A DNA stretch of 64,000 bases from Propioniciclava coleopterorum. GTDB taxonomy: Bacteria; Actinomycetota; Actinomycetes; Propionibacteriales; Propionibacteriaceae. The DNA is taken from contig NZ_CP049865.1 in assembly GCF_011393335.1 (NCBI RefSeq), forward strand, positions 2,126,722 through 2,190,721. The letters run 5' to 3'. A program made the position numbers and the translations under genes. The first letter of the stretch is position 1. Every line of letters begins with the position of its first letter. The notes beneath the pieces were generated by a model. The model ran no database searches. It was not told the DNA's origin and saw nothing but the letters and a program-made list of their open reading frames with translations. Shown piece by piece: positions 63,937-64,000 of this stretch.

Positions 63937-64000
63937 ATGAAAGCGCTCGTCATCCAGCAGTCGGGGCCCATCCGGGAGTCCTGCGTGATCCAGGAGATCG
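63937..64000 (+). CDS. Zinc-type medium-chain dehydrogenase, N-terminal fragment (cut by window edge)
   Basis: Only 21 residues are visible: MKALVIQQSGPIRESCVIQE and one more. This opening fits medium-chain dehydrogenase/reductases (alcohol or idonate dehydrogenase type). GGAAAGG precedes the ATG. It may continue the catabolic operon. The assignment rests on the N-terminus and context only. Confidence 0.4.
   Translation, partial: MKALVIQQSGPIRESCVIQEI

Overview
The window is 64 kb of high-GC DNA from a chromosome of an actinobacterium. The best guess, from gene content and style, is the Propionibacteriales/Propionibacteriaceae. Evidence for an actinobacterium: the syntenic block crgA - DUF881 - trpG/pabA - pknB - pbpA - rodA - pstP - fhaB - fhaA - tRNA-Leu (the order known near the replication origin of mycobacteria), TANNNT-type -10 boxes 6-7 nt before start codons (leaderless genes), frequent GTG starts and ATGA overlaps. 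A cobalamin riboswitch on the ribonucleotide reductase operon fits a B12-making or B12-using lineage. The genus is an inference, not shown by the sequence.

Layout. 1-1.8 kb: 5' end of an ABC exporter, its TetR regulator and an AEC-type carrier. 1.8-3.8 kb: alkylation repair (Ada-AlkA fusion plus Ogt). 3.8-6.8 kb: zwf-like glucose-6-phosphate dehydrogenase and lysS. 6.9-16.4 kb: the cell-growth and cell-wall signalling block; kinase PknB, phosphatase PstP, FHA proteins, RodA and PbpA form one leftward operon. 16.5-21.0 kb: treZ and treY (trehalose from glucans). 21.08 kb: tRNA-Leu(CAG). 21.2-28.4 kb: a genomic island just 3' of the tRNA, with phage-like small genes, a type III restriction-modification system (mod, res), a truncated tcmP and a DUF2188 gene. 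28.6-31.8 kb: a 2-oxo-acid/acetoin-type dehydrogenase E1 alpha/beta pair with a free-standing lipoyl domain and an IclR regulator. 31.9-33.8 kb: mntH-mntR behind a perfect MntR-type palindrome. 33.8-35.1 kb: a secreted deacetylase-like protein. 35.2-42.9 kb: an amino-sugar operon (symporter, epimerase joined to NagB, SIS protein, NagA, ceramidase-like protein, LacI regulator). 42.9-50.8 kb: a type I restriction-modification operon led by an HTH/degenerate-methylase-like protein. 51.2-51.7 kb: two small plus-strand genes. 51.7-55.9 kb: nrdHIEF behind a cobalamin riboswitch. 56-64 kb: an MBL-fold protein, then an operon with a ThDP enzyme, a TAXI-type TRAP transporter, a VOC protein, an amidohydrolase and the start of a dehydrogenase.

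Sequence quality matters here. Seven genes between 3.5 and 24.4 kb (ogt, DUF881, pbpA twice, pstP twice, treZ, treY, mod) are each restored by adding one base, nearly always in a short G/C run. Several are expected to be essential or conserved, so these are probably consensus errors; the genes are annotated as full-length with the breakpoints given.

The points most worth following are the B12 riboswitch on a class Ib reductase, the HTH/pseudo-methylase protein of the type I operon, the epimerase-NagB in-frame junction, and the tRNA-Leu island.
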